64,000 nucleotides of DNA from Copromyces sp. CBS 386.78. Its lineage: Eukaryota > Ascomycota > Sordariomycetes > Sordariales > Sordariaceae. The position numbers were made by a program, and so were the translations under genes. Below are positions 10,694 through 22,300 of this stretch, one piece after another; positions within the stretch are counted from its first letter, which is position 1, and the number at the start of each line of letters is the position of its first letter. The notes under the pieces are model-generated. The model saw only the letters and a program-made list of their open reading frames with translations. It did no database searches and was not told the DNA's origin. The stretch is taken from assembly GCA_030685235.1 (NCBI GenBank), contig MU839081.1:558001-622000 (forward strand), written 5' to 3'.

Positions 10694-12277
10694 ATGTCAC
10701 ACCTACATCTCCGCGAGGCCATGGCCTTGCCTTCTCGTATCGCCCAATATCTCAAGAGACACCAGTCCAGCCAACAGATGAAGCGCAAGCCCGGCAAAAT
10801 GTTCAAGAAGAAGCGCCAAGACGCCGTCGATCAGACGGTCCAACCCACCGACCCCAACCCTCGGAAGCGTTCCAGCGAAGAAATCACCGATGCCACTCGC
10901 CATGCTTTCATTGACCGCTTCATCGATACCGATGCAGCGCCTCCCCAAAAGCGCCCTAGATGGCCTGTCGTTGAAGGACGCGACGAATTCCGTCCTGCTC
11001 GTCCTCGAAAGCGTACAAGTGACGAGTTTGGCGATCTTTCTTCTGATGCATCCAGTGATCGCTTCATTGATGCAGATGCTCCTCCCCCTCAGAAGCGTCC
11101 CAGATGGCCAGCTGCAGAAGACTGCGATGGCTCTACTTCGCTCCCAGAGAAGCAATCAAGATCACCTACCGAAGAAATTGCCAATGTCACTGCCCATGAA
11201 GATACGGACTCATCCGACTGTGAAGAACTAGTCTCCCCTGCCAAACGCATCAGATCACTCGCTGAAGAGATCGCTGATGCCACTTGCCACGAAGACGGTG
11301 AACCCTTCGATGATGAAGCTCCTTTCACCGCTCACTCCATGTCGCTCGCTGAAGAGCTTGCCGATGCACTTGCTAGCGAGAGTGAGAGTAGCGACGATTT
11401 TGATGATGACGAGCAGGCTAACTTCCCAAAACGTCGCTCGCTTGTTGATGAGCTCGCTGATGCTACTGCCAATGAAGATGGCAACCCCTTTGACGACCAA
11501 GAACTCACCGTCCCAAATCCCCTCACATTGCTTGCTGATGAATTTGTTGGCACCACCGTTGCTGACGCTGGTGATGCATCTTATCTTGAGGTATGTTTTC
11601 TTGCGAGAATTGTTACATAGCTTGTTTACTAACGATATTCCCATTGATCTCTCACATTTTTCATTTGCCCACTGCAACCCCACTTCTTTCAGGCCCCCTC
11701 GATCGCTTGCTGAAGAACTTGCCCAAGCCATTGCTAACGAGGACATGGAGCCCTTTGATGACCCAGACGAGCTTTTTTCCGGACTTCCTGACCTTACTGA
11801 TAACGATGATGATGACAATATCTTGATAGTTTCCTGTGAAGATAGCCAGTCACTCAAAGACGATGCCTTTGTTTCCTCATTGCAAGGAAGATGCCTCGCA
11901 GAAGAGATACTTGATGCAACCTCTGATGATGCCTCGTTTATCACCGCTCTTGAGACACTCTCCGACGACGAGTCCTTCACTGAAGATGAAGAAGCCCCTA
12001 TTTGTGGGCGCCGCCGCTCACCAGCTGACGAGATTGCTGATGCAACTTCCGGAGAAGAAGGTGATCCATTTGACGTCGACGAGGATTTACCGGCAGACAT
12101 GATGATGGCTTCCGAGTCGTCAGCTGGGGTGCCCAACCGTCCCCTTTCGCTATGGGTAAGTACTTGGCCCATCCATATTTTTCTGTCAATAATCCCCTGA
12201 TCTCTCAGCTAACTGAACTGACACAGAGAAAATACCTTTCCACACCCGTCTTACTCGGCGGCTGCCCGATGCAGTAA
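10694..12277 (+). CDS. Acidic repeat protein with SLAEELADAT-type repeats; reading frame uncertain at first intron
   Basis: Not a family I recognise. From ATG 10694 the frame is open to 11620. Residues about 50-150 hold two copies of a unit with DRFID.D..PPQKRPRWP. Then come about five units of about 30 residues built on RSLAEELADAT..ED..PFDD, up to 11590, where a GTATGT donor with a TACTAACG branch point and a TTTCAG acceptor (11692) mark an intron. The same repeat resumes downstream (PRSLAEELAQAIANED, RCLAEEILDAT, RSPADEIADAT), but in a frame one base out of step with that splice. The straightforward splice gives a stop within seven codons. A second intron (12156-12226, GTAAGT...CACAG) and a last exon ending TAA at 12277 fit the downstream frame. 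Either an unusual splice, a recent frameshift or a sequence error in GCCCCCTC explains it. The protein would be highly acidic and soluble, with no signal peptide; function unknown. Confidence 0.5.
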
Positions 12278-13863
12278 TGCATCGCTTCTCGCTTCCACCC
12301 TGTTCCAATTACTGACCAAGTACTGTACAAGTACAAGTTTCCGTTCTGTCATTGTTTGCTCGATGGCCATAACAACCGAGGTCAAGATCATCCCATCCAG
12401 ACTTATTTTCGACATTGCTGGCACATCCCAGCGAAGATGCCGCGGTGTGTGAGACTGAACACACCACAATGGCCGTACGCGATCCTTTCGCAAGACCTAT
12501 CACTATGCGTCCAATAATCGATGTGCTTGGTTGGCTCGCCACGAGGCGGAAGGAAGGCCGCTTTTTAGAACACTCCGCTGCACACCATCATGCAGCCACT
12601 ACCGAGTTTCAAAGATGTTATGAGACCATGTGCCAGAAGGATGCGATGGGCCACAAAGTGATTGTACCATGTCGGTGTTGTCACTGTAGCATTTTACGAG
12701 TCTACATTCCTTCGGTCCTCATGTCGGACGGCAGGAAGATGACGGGATGGAACAAGAAGAGACAGAGACGGAGCAGGATCTACCGCATCTACTCATTCAT
12801 AGCAGATCTCCTCTTTTGGGGAAAGTCACAGCTTATGCGGGCGATTTTAGCTCCCTCTTAGCTGCATATGCAGCATCTCTCCAATAGGATTCACCTATAA
12901 CCCATCATGACCCACAGAGCATATCTGCTATGAATGAGTAGATGCGGTATCCTTGATCCTAATCTGTGGAACCATTTCCCCGGATTCCATTGACGAATCG
13001 GACATTGTTTTGAAAACGGTTTAAGCTCTATTGTGGCGCCCTCAGCTCGTTGGGTCATCCGACATTGCTAGAGCCAGGCAAGCCCGTATAACTCCAACAT
13101 AACTGGACGAGAGCGAGCCAAGTCTAGACTTCCAAGGCTCCGTTACCCCAAATACTTCGGAAATTTGTACAGAAACGGTAAAGGACGCGAACACCAAGCC
13201 GCATCCCCATTTGCCGCCTCGTGCTTCTCCGCATTCTCCATGCTCCTCTCCCTTGTCCGCCCCCTTGTTCGTCCCCGTTGTCAGGCTGGGCGGAGCCTAT
13301 CATAATCCGGGGAAGTGGGGTTGGACTTTGGAGGTTGGCAAGATCACGCTAGCTTGCTGCGTCAGAGAGCCAAGCTCTCTTTCTACCCCAACCTGGGGCA
13401 AAAGTCTGGGGTACCTTGGGCACTTCCAATCCATCGTCGCCCCCCTCTTCTTTTTTCCAGTTCTTAGGGTGTTCTCTGTCAGTAAGCTCTACATTACACT
13501 AAGCTCCAACAGTCATGTCGTGTCTTCACCCTGTTGTCCATTCACACTCACCGAAAAAACCCAGTTGGGCCAACAATCCTTGAAGAAAAAGAGAAAAGAA
13601 AGACTAACCCAAAGCTTTAGCAGCCCCTTTTCTATTTTTTTTCTTGGGTGACCAGGACCAACAAGACTTGGATCATAGGTACCCAGCCCCTGATGCAACC
13701 TCTTCGAAACCGACACTGGTCGAATCCCCCAGTTGGATGACGGACGTGTGGAGGTACCTATCCGCCTCCTTGGACACTTTGCGTGCGGGGGAGAAAGTCT
13801 TGGCTTCCTGACGCCCAATAAAGAGGGGCGGGATCTTCGAGGGGACGGGTCTAGATTTCCTGG
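12278..13863. other. Intergenic region holding a MITE-like inverted repeat
   Basis: About 1.6 kb of normal base composition between the repeat-protein gene and the AT-rich block. It carries the short inverted-repeat element at 12781-12949. Other open stretches overlap each other on both strands and show no domain. Confidence 0.5.
12781..12949. mobile_element. MITE-like element with 27-bp perfect terminal inverted repeats
   Basis: Arms 12781-12807 and 12923-12949 are exact reverse complements over 27 bases. Each arm begins with TA, so the insertion reads as a TA target duplication plus 25-bp repeats starting CCGCATCTACTCATTCA. The interior of about 115 bp does not pair and codes for nothing. 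The size, TA target and lack of coding fit a non-autonomous Tc1/mariner- or pogo-type element. The first 17 bases of the repeat match the terminal repeat of the large element at 13864-26146 at 13 positions. At this size it is too short to be a good RIP substrate, and it shows no RIP bias. Confidence 0.75.
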
Positions 13864-13897
13864 TACCGTATACACTCACTCAATTTGATTTTACTCG
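13864..13897 (+). repeat. Left terminal inverted repeat of the nested block
   Basis: 34 bases, identical to the reverse complement of 26113-26146. It has normal base composition and no RIP-type mismatch, although everything inside is heavily mutated. Confidence 0.9.
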
Positions 13898-14584
13898 TTT
13901 CTAGACTAGGCCTTACATAGTAAAGCGGGCGCTCAGCTGTAAACAATCTGCACAGCGATCTACATACCGCTGTAACCTCTGGGCATTAGAAAGTAGATAC
14001 GTTAACGTAGCCGAATAGGGAGTGTACTAACTTAGTAAAAGAGGGGGTTCTAGTAATAGCCAACCTCTTAATTCCTATTCATTTTGCCTTTTTATCCTTC
14101 TTTTTCATTAATATTAGCTATAAAAACGACGATATTTATAAACCTTCTCTATTATAATTATAATTCCTATCGATTTAGGTCCTATCAATATTATCTATAT
14201 ATAAATCCCTATATAATTTATATTGTTAATTGGATTTAATTTCGTTATTTTATAGACGTAACGAGGGATTTTGAAAATGCTAGGGTTTTTACGGTAAATA
14301 ACAAATATAATATTATTTACTAGGTACCCTCCTCCTTTGGTTTTATATATTTTATTAGTTTTTCTTTAGAAAAGGACGGTTAATATTTCGGCTAGGTTAG
14401 AGAGAAGTATAAATCGGCTATTAAAAAGTATGTACTAAATGAAAATTATTTAATTAGATGTTTTATTAAGTTGAAAGGAAAGCGGTAGTAATAATACAAT
14501 TAGTAAAATATTGAGAGAGAGTAGTAGGAAAGGGTTATTTTTATATAGGTAAACGAAGTAATTATTATTGAAAATAATAAATTT

Positions 14585-14680
14585 GAGCCGGTAAAACCGG
14601 AGTTTAAACTAGGGAAGCCGGAGCTTAGGCCGGTAAAATCGGAGCTTGGGCCAGTGAAGATAGAGTTTGGGCCGGAATAA
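14585..14680 (+). pseudogene. Relic of a protein with heptapeptide repeats
   Basis: Four 21-bp tandem units (consensus GCCGGTAAAACCGGAGTTT plus two bases) stay in one frame and encode PVKPEFK, LGKPELR, PVKSELG and PVKIEFG, followed by PE and TAA at 14678-14680. Upstream in the same frame the sequence reads VNEVIIIENNKFE, then meets a TAG that RIP could have made. This looks like the C-terminal tail of a gene carried by the outer element. The rest upstream is too decayed to identify. Confidence 0.45.
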
Positions 14681-15149
14681 AAAAGGGGTATTGAGATTTT
14701 CCTATATAATAATAATAATAAAGACGACGAGTTTTGAAAGGGATTAATGTTAATAATAATATTAAATTAGTTAAAATAGCGCCGTTGAACTTCTATCCCC
14801 TTCTATTTCGAATTTAATATTAATATTAATTTTTTCATCGTCGATCTTTATTTTGGTTATAATAAGAGTTTTATCGTTAATTATCTATAGTTTAGTAATT
14901 AATTTAATCTTTTTCAATTTATTAAACCTTAGAATCCGTCGTCTTTTATAGAAGGCTTTTAATATAGTAATAGTATAGTTATTATAATATATACTTAGTT
15001 CGTTAATAACAGCTTTTTATAGTAGTTCCGGCTCGAGATAGTTGGAGATAACCTCGTTATTATCGGCGTTTTTAAACCTAGAAAAATTGATTTCCCTCCA
15101 ATTAATACCTTTTATCCTAATTTTCTAATTTTTTGAATTATTGGGTAGA

Positions 15150-15620
15150 TAGAAAGACTGTAATTAATAAAGGATTTAATTATTAAATTAAAATTCTTTT
15201 CGTTTAATTAATTAATAATTTATATAATAAAGTATATAAATATAACCCTTTTTTTTAATAGGGTCTATTTACTGATATCTCCTTTGCCGAAGGCTTTCTA
15301 TTCTATAGTATATTCTTTATAAACTTCATTAAAGTAAATTTTAATAGCCCTATTAATATAGGTATCGAAGGGTTATAATAGCGGGGTAAGGCTATTAGGA
15401 AATTAAGTTCGATTAATACCGTATTTATTAAAAGTATTAAATATATTTTTAATTTTATAAAAATTAGCGGTATTTATAATTAAAAAAGCTTTATCGTTAT
15501 TAATATTAATAGTTATACTAAGTTTTTTATAAATCTATTTAATTATTAACTTTTCGTTATTATATACCGTTTTATTAAATTCGATTGTAATTCTTAGGTA
15601 GTATATATTAATTTTATTTG
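15150..15620 (-). pseudogene. Relic of a pogo/Tigger-type DDE transposase, C-terminal part
   Basis: Translated on the minus strand with stops, the segment shows NDKAFLIINTANFYKIKNIF, then FPNSLTPLL (stop) PFDTYINRAIKIYF and, further on, IIKSFINYSLS. This is the order of the DDE_1 superfamily endonuclease of pogo/Tigger elements: the second catalytic Asp block, the LTP-L-QPLD-NR-FK signature and the IKSF-CGIS block. The catalytic Asp now reads Asn (INTA) and the Gln of QP is a stop, both single C-to-T/G-to-A changes. The N-terminal HTH half is not recognisable to the right, where tandem repeats and the retrotransposon intervene. The family fits the TA target of the outer element. Confidence 0.5.
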
Positions 15621-15631
15621 TATACAAGGGT

Positions 15632-15768
15632 ATTAGGAAAAAAAAAGGAAAATAAGCCTAGGAAAGAAAAAAGGAATTCGGGAAAAATAAAAGGAATTTA
15701 GGAAAGATAAAAGGAATTTAGGAAAAATAAAAGGTAAAAGTCCTAATTTTTCCCGACTTTTACCTTTT
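15632..15768. repeat. Tandem GGAATTTAGGAAAAATAAAA array and adjoining hairpin
   Basis: Four or more imperfect units of about 19-20 bp run from 15632 to 15735. They pass into a perfect 14-bp stem, AAAAGGTAAAAGTC (15729-15742) and its complement (15755-15768), separated by 12 bases. Confidence 0.7.
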
Positions 15769-15782
15769 TTCTTTCTTTTCTT

Positions 15783-15914
15783 CCTATATATATATATAAT
15801 ATTATATTAATTTGCCTACTTCGATTCGGATTGCTTATTTGTCCGCGGGTAATAAATAATGCGGTGTTGGTATTCGGTTTGGGATTTATACGCGATTTAC
15901 GGTTTAGAAGCGTA
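15783..15914 (+). repeat. Direct repeat copy A beside the retrotransposon
   Basis: About 130 bases share strong similarity with 23802-23934 in the same orientation (both hold CGCGGGTAATA and end TTTACGGTTTAGAAGCGTA). Differences are mostly C/T and G/A. The two copies lie just outside the two LTRs. Confidence 0.75.
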
Positions 15915-15960
15915 TTAAAGTGGTAGAAAAAGAAAAGAAAAAAAGTAAAAATTAAAAGAG

Positions 15961-16317
15961 TGTCACAGGGTTATCTGTGACTGACTAACCGTCCCATATC
16001 GCTGCCTTTACTACGGCAATGGTTGCCGGGTTAATAGTATACTCTAATTAGCTATAGAGACCCAGCACAGTAGATACGGCTAAACGTATCTAATATCTAA
16101 CTAGCTATGGTTATTAGCCTACCCCTGTCGCCAAGGCTACACAAACTATACTAGCTTATAGGATAATTTATAGGATAATCTATAAGATAATTAAGTTGTA
16201 CGGGCTATATACTTACTATATATAAATAGTTATTAAAGTTCCCCCAAATAATTTCTTCTTCCTTGTACAATTATAAATATTTTTATAAATACTTAACGTT
16301 CGCTTTACCCCGTAATA
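15961..16317 (+). repeat. 5' long terminal repeat (357 bp)
   Basis: Starts TGTCACAGGG and ends GTAATA (from a TGTCAC...GTGACA-type end pair). It aligns without length change to 23437-23793. The first half (to about 16100) is nearly unmutated, while the second half is strongly RIP-mutated relative to the 3' copy. Preceded by AAGAG, the left target-site copy. Confidence 0.92.
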
Positions 16318-16379
16318 ATTAATTATATTTAATTATTATACTACGAATATATATTTTTTTAAATATACGTTATTTAATA

Positions 16380-19300
16380 TAATTAGGTAACGCTATTAAT
16401 TGTTAAAGAATAAGAAGCTACGAAGGCCCGAATTTATAATTTTAAATAATGATAATATTATTATAAACGAGGGTATCCTCCTAAACGCCCTGTAGTAAAC
16501 CTAATTACTAGAATATATTATAGACGACGACGTCGAAGTATTTAACGTACTAAATTATACCGACGAATTGGAAAATTTAAAAGTATTAATAGAGAGCTCC
16601 AACCCCCCTACTAATAAAAAAATCTATTTAATAATTTTGAATAGCCTCCTTCGTATTAATACGGTTACGGCTTTTATTATAATTATTATTTAATATTCGG
16701 CGAAGGTTAAACCTATTTATAATAATACCTTTATCGACTCCTTCAATTTAATTGAAGGAGGAATATTTTAAATAATTATTAACTTTATTACTTAAATAAT
16801 TAAAGTACTTAATTATTATTTTATTACTACCGCTAAAAATTTTTAGAACTTTTAATTTAAATTCTAATTTAAAAAAGAATAATATATTAATATTTTTAAC
16901 GAGTGTAAACAAATTTTAAAGGATTTTTACTAGGTTTAAGAAGAATTTTATTAGATTTATACCGAATTTAATAACGTACGAAGCCTTATTTAAAAAGCGT
17001 AGGCCGTTCTCGCTATATATTAATAGAACTATATTGTTTAAATTACTATAAATAGTAGTACGGGTATGGTAAAGTATTAGAAGCCGCTCTTCCTAAACCC
17101 TAAACCCTTTGTAACTATTTAAAGGGATTATATTAAATATAATAAAATATATTTAACGTAGAAGGGCTGTATCCTTTCTATTTAAACCCTGGATATTATT
17201 AGGTTCCTCGACGAAAAGACTAAGATCGCTTACGCGAACTATTTACTTAGCTTTAAGGTAATTACTTTAATTGATAAAAATATTTAGAAAATTTTTATAA
17301 ATTTTAATAATCCCGAAGTTTAATAATAGAAAATAAGTATTAAATTCCTATTTTTTTTAAATACCCGTTATAACAATATAAATTTACGTTTAAATACCGC
17401 TTGTAAATTTAATAAATTTAAATAGGGAAACCGTTTCTTTACCGACTTCGAAATAAAATACGTTAAAACCGCTAACCGCTATAATTTAAATAACGCTATA
17501 AAAGTATATTACTTATAGAATAAAATCTCTTAAAAATTCTATACTTCCTTTACTTATTAACGAACCCTCCTTGCTAAAAATAATTTTAAAGAATAATTAT
17601 TATTTTACTACAATTTTGTGCGTAATATTAAAGACGACGACTATAAGTTTAAATCCGCTACTAATAAAATTTTTAATTCGAATTCTAATAATAATTTAGG
17701 AAAGACTATTAATAAAGGAAGTAATATTATAAACTTTAATACTATTTATATTTTACGTACCGTTTATAATAATATTATTAAATATTGGAATAAGAATAAC
17801 CTATATTGTAAATATAGAAAAGAAAAGTATATTATAAGGAATTACTGTAATAATATTAATTACGGCGATTGCGGCCCTTAAACTGGTAATAAGGGAGGCC
17901 GAAAAGGTAATAGAAGAGGCTGGAGTAGTTAAAGAGGAGGCAAAGGAGGCCGGGGAAGCGGAGGTACTAATTAAAATACCGGGAATATTAATAATAACAG
18001 TAATACTAACGCTAACCCCCTAGTAGCCGGTTAGCGGAGATATGGTAATAATATAAACCTTTGTACTATAAACGCCGAAGAAAAAGATAAAGGCAAAAAG
18101 TATTATAATAATGTAAGTAATAACTAAAGAAATAACTAAACCCTATAAATAATTACTTATAGGGGCGAAAAAAATTTATAAGAAGAAAGAAAGAATTATT
18201 CAGAAATTTAAAAATAATTATTATTAATTTATTAAATAGTTTCCGTTAAAATTTATTATTCCTTTCCTCTTATTTATCCTTCGGACCGTATAAAATTTAT
18301 TATATAATTTTTATTAATAGTGGTTATATAATATTTATTTTTATTGACTATTCTTTCGTAAGGAAAAACGGATTCGCTATATTTAAATTCTTAGAACCTA
18401 AAAAGCTAATTCTTATTAATAGTATTATAAAAAAACTTATTATTAAAGGATTTATAATAAACTTTTATATTAATTATTATTTAAAAAATATTACGTTTTT
18501 AATTTATAATATTTCCCCTAACCACCTTATTATTTTAAGATTACCCTAATTTAAGAAATACGAGCCGTATATTTTTTAAATAGAAGGGAAGGTCTAATTT
18601 ATTAATTAGTACGCTAACTGATACTTTCTATTGAATTTCTCTATTTCCCTACGGAACGCCCCTAATATATAAAACTACTCTCCTAACAATTTATATTACT
18701 AACTTTATACGGCGATAATAAATAAATAGAATAAAAGAGTATTATTAAATATTTTAAAGATATTAGGGCTTCTATTTAAAATAAATAATTATATTAGCCG
18801 GATAAAAAGCGGTCTAGTAGATTATTCGATTCCAATCCCTACGGAAAGACCTATACGTAGCGATATTCAACCGCTAAAGCTACTACCTTACTAAAATTTA
18901 TTAAAATATTAAATTCTAAAGGATTAATACCTAATTCCTATAAAAAGACTTATACGTAATAATATTTAGCCGCCGAAGCTATTACTTCGCCAAAGTCTAA
19001 TAGAATATTAAATTTTAGGAAATCGACCACCGCTTTATTAAAATTTAAAAAAATTTTAGAATTTAAAATACTACCCCGGGACTATTAATAAGAATATCGA
19101 TAAGATTACTAATAGAATAAATTACTATTATTAAAATTTAAAAGAACTTTAAAATTTAAAATACTACCCTAGGACTACCGATAAGAATATTAATAAAACT
19201 ACCAGTAGGGTAGATTACTATTACTAAAGCCTAAAATTATTATTAGAAGCCAATTCTAATTCTATACCGCTCCTATACTAATAAGAGCTTCGCTAGAATA

Positions 19301-22300
19301 TACTAAGGCTATTATAGTTTTAGGACTGTATCCCCTATAACGAACCGAAGTACGGTAATATTTAAATACCAAAATTACTGTTAGAAAACGATTCTATTTC
19401 CACTCTAATCCCTTATTGCGAACCCTACGAAAGCCGCCCTAGAAGTAAAGCTTATAACCTTTATAAATTTTATAAGGCTAATAAAAATCCCTATTTAAAA
19501 TAAAGGGCGTAGTTATACTGTTGTAACCTCCTTTTATACCGTTTTAAACTTCCTATTAAAAATTTCACCGGAAATGTAGTCTTATTAGATTATAACGTAC
19601 TAGGATAGGTAGTAGAACCTTTTACACCCACGCCGCCTTATAAAAAAATAAAAAGCGTAAAGAATTCCCCTAGTACTATTTATTTAATTACGAAGCGGTT
19701 TAAAATAATCGAAAGACGAATTAACGTTTAAGATATATGTAATATTAACGCTACTACTTTTAATTTCTTATACGAAACGTACAATTTACAACCCTACCTT
19801 ACGAATTATATAAAAATCTACCGATTAATTACCTTCTACGAAATTAATACTTATAACGATCTTATTGAAGAAATGGCTTAAAATATTATAAATAGTAAAG
19901 GTAAATAATATAAGGACCGCCTCCTAAAGCGCCTCCACAAATTTATCGATGCGTACGTAAGGGATGTAAATTAAAAAAAAAAAATAATTATTAAAAACGC
20001 CCGAACTATTATTCTTATAAACGACCTAGATAAAGACGCGCCTATATATAAGGCTATTATTATAAAAATTATAGAAGAAAACGTACTAACATTCTATAAG
20101 AAAGTTAATTGGCCTCCGAAAACCGATAAGGAAATTAAATTCAAATTCCCGCGTAAGTATTAAAGAAGAATTAACGCTTTCTGTACTAAAAAAACGAATA
20201 AACTTCTACCTTATTGAATATACGACTATAAAATCGAACTTACGTTAGGGGAAAAACCGCCGAACGCCCGCTACCGACCGGTTTCACTTATAGAAGTAGC
20301 CATCGTTAAGAAATAGATCGATAATTAATTAGAAAATAATTTTATTAAACTTTTTTAATCCTAAGCAGCTTTACCCTTATTCCTTATAAATAAACCTAGT
20401 AAGAGTATTCGTATTTATATTAATTATTGTAATATTAATAATATTATATTTAAAATACGGTACTTGCTTCTATTAATCAAAGAAATTCTTAATACTATTT
20501 ACCGCGTTAAAATCTTTATTAAACTAAATATTATCGCCGCTTTTAACCGAATCCGTATTTAAGAAGGCTACGAATAGTTAACTGCTTTTATTATACGTTT
20601 TAATTTCTACGAATTATTAGTCTTTCCTTTCGGCCTTTAGGGTATACCCGGCATATTTTAGAATTATATTAATAACGTACTATATAATATTCTAGATATT
20701 TACGTAATAGTGTACTTAAATAATATCTTCGTCTACTCTAAAAACGTAGAAGAGTATACCGCCTATATAAATAAAGTCTTTAGAAGAATAATTAATGCTA
20801 ACCTTTAATTAAATATTAATAAATATAAATTTAATATTACCCGTATAAAATATTTAGGCCTTTTTATTATACTAAGGGGTATAAAAATAGACCTTGCGAA
20901 AATAAAAACCGTTATTAAATAGAAAGCCTTGTAATTACGACGCCAATTCTAAAGGTTCCTAAAATTTGTAAATTTCTACCGGCGTTTCATTTAATACTTT
21001 TCGATTATAGCTACTCTACTATATAACTTTATAAAGAAATTAATTGAATAGCGTTAAATAAAAGACTATTAAAAACCTTTTAAAGAATTAAAGAAAACTT
21101 TTACTACGGGTCCCATCCTTCGAATTTATAATTAGTCCCGCCTAATTGTAATTGAAATTAATGCTTCTAATTAGGCCGTAAGCGGTATATTATTTTAATA
21201 TAATAACGAGAATATTTTACGCCTAATTATATATTTTTTATAAAAATACTCTATTGTAGAATATAATTACAACATTTATAATAAAGAATTATTTATAATT
21301 ATTAAAACCTTAGAAGAATAGGGACCGGAATTGTAAGGCGCTTAAAAACTATTTAAAATCTTAACCGACTACAAAAGCTTATAAACCTTTATGGAGAATA
21401 AGAAACTTATACCGCAGTATATATAATAATCTAATTTCCTATTTAAATTCAACTTCACTATTAAATATAGGCCGGGCACTTTCCAAATCTATTTTAATAC
21501 CCTAAGTAAGAAACTAAAAGATATATTGAAGGATATAAACGACAATCGGTTAAAAGCCCGCCACAAGGTACTTTTCGACCCCTCTGTTTTTGTAAATTAT
21601 ATTTACGCTTACGAATTTAATCCGGAAGAGTTATTTACGGATAAATTAATCGATATTAACTACTGCAATTTAATCTTCTATTAAAACTTAATAGCCGCCC
21701 TTATAGACGAAAACCGTCGAATATAATCTAAAATATTAAAGAAAAATATAAGAAAAATAACTTTTACGAAATACTATACGATTAATAGTAAAATATATTG
21801 ACGCTTAATGCTTATAATCGACCTAAAAGATACTGCGCTATAATTATATCTTATATGAAAATATTACGAACTCGTATTAATAAATTACTAAGGTTAGAAT
21901 AAAACGTTTACCACTTTTAATCGCTCATTTTACTAGTTAAATATAGAAAAGGCCGTTAAGTTTTATTATAAAGCCTACTTTTAATATATAAAGATAAAAC
22001 TATTACGATGCGTATTAGTAAGGCTTTTAAAGCCTTTACTAATATTTTTCGCCCTATAGAAAGATATTATTATCAATTATATTACCCTTATAACGCCCTA
22101 CGTCCGGAGAGGCCGAAAATATAAATATATTGTTATAATAGTAGATTATTTAATAAAAATAAAATATTATATTCTAATCGAAATATTAATTATAAAAGAA
22201 CTTATTAATCGATTTATTAAAAATATTTACGCCCTTTATAGCCTGCCGGATATTATCGTTTCCGATTGTAATATTTAATTTATTTTATAATTTTAAAAAA

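Noticed and set aside
11255..12172. A 305-codon open frame on the minus strand opposite the repeat protein
   Set aside because: It is Ser-rich, the expected antisense of Glu/Asp/Ala codons, and lacks its own domain or conserved start; the plus strand holds the repeated motif.
17618..17881. An 87-codon open frame in the AT-rich block as a separate gene
   Set aside because: It is a surviving fragment of the retrotransposon gag region, including its decayed zinc knuckle.
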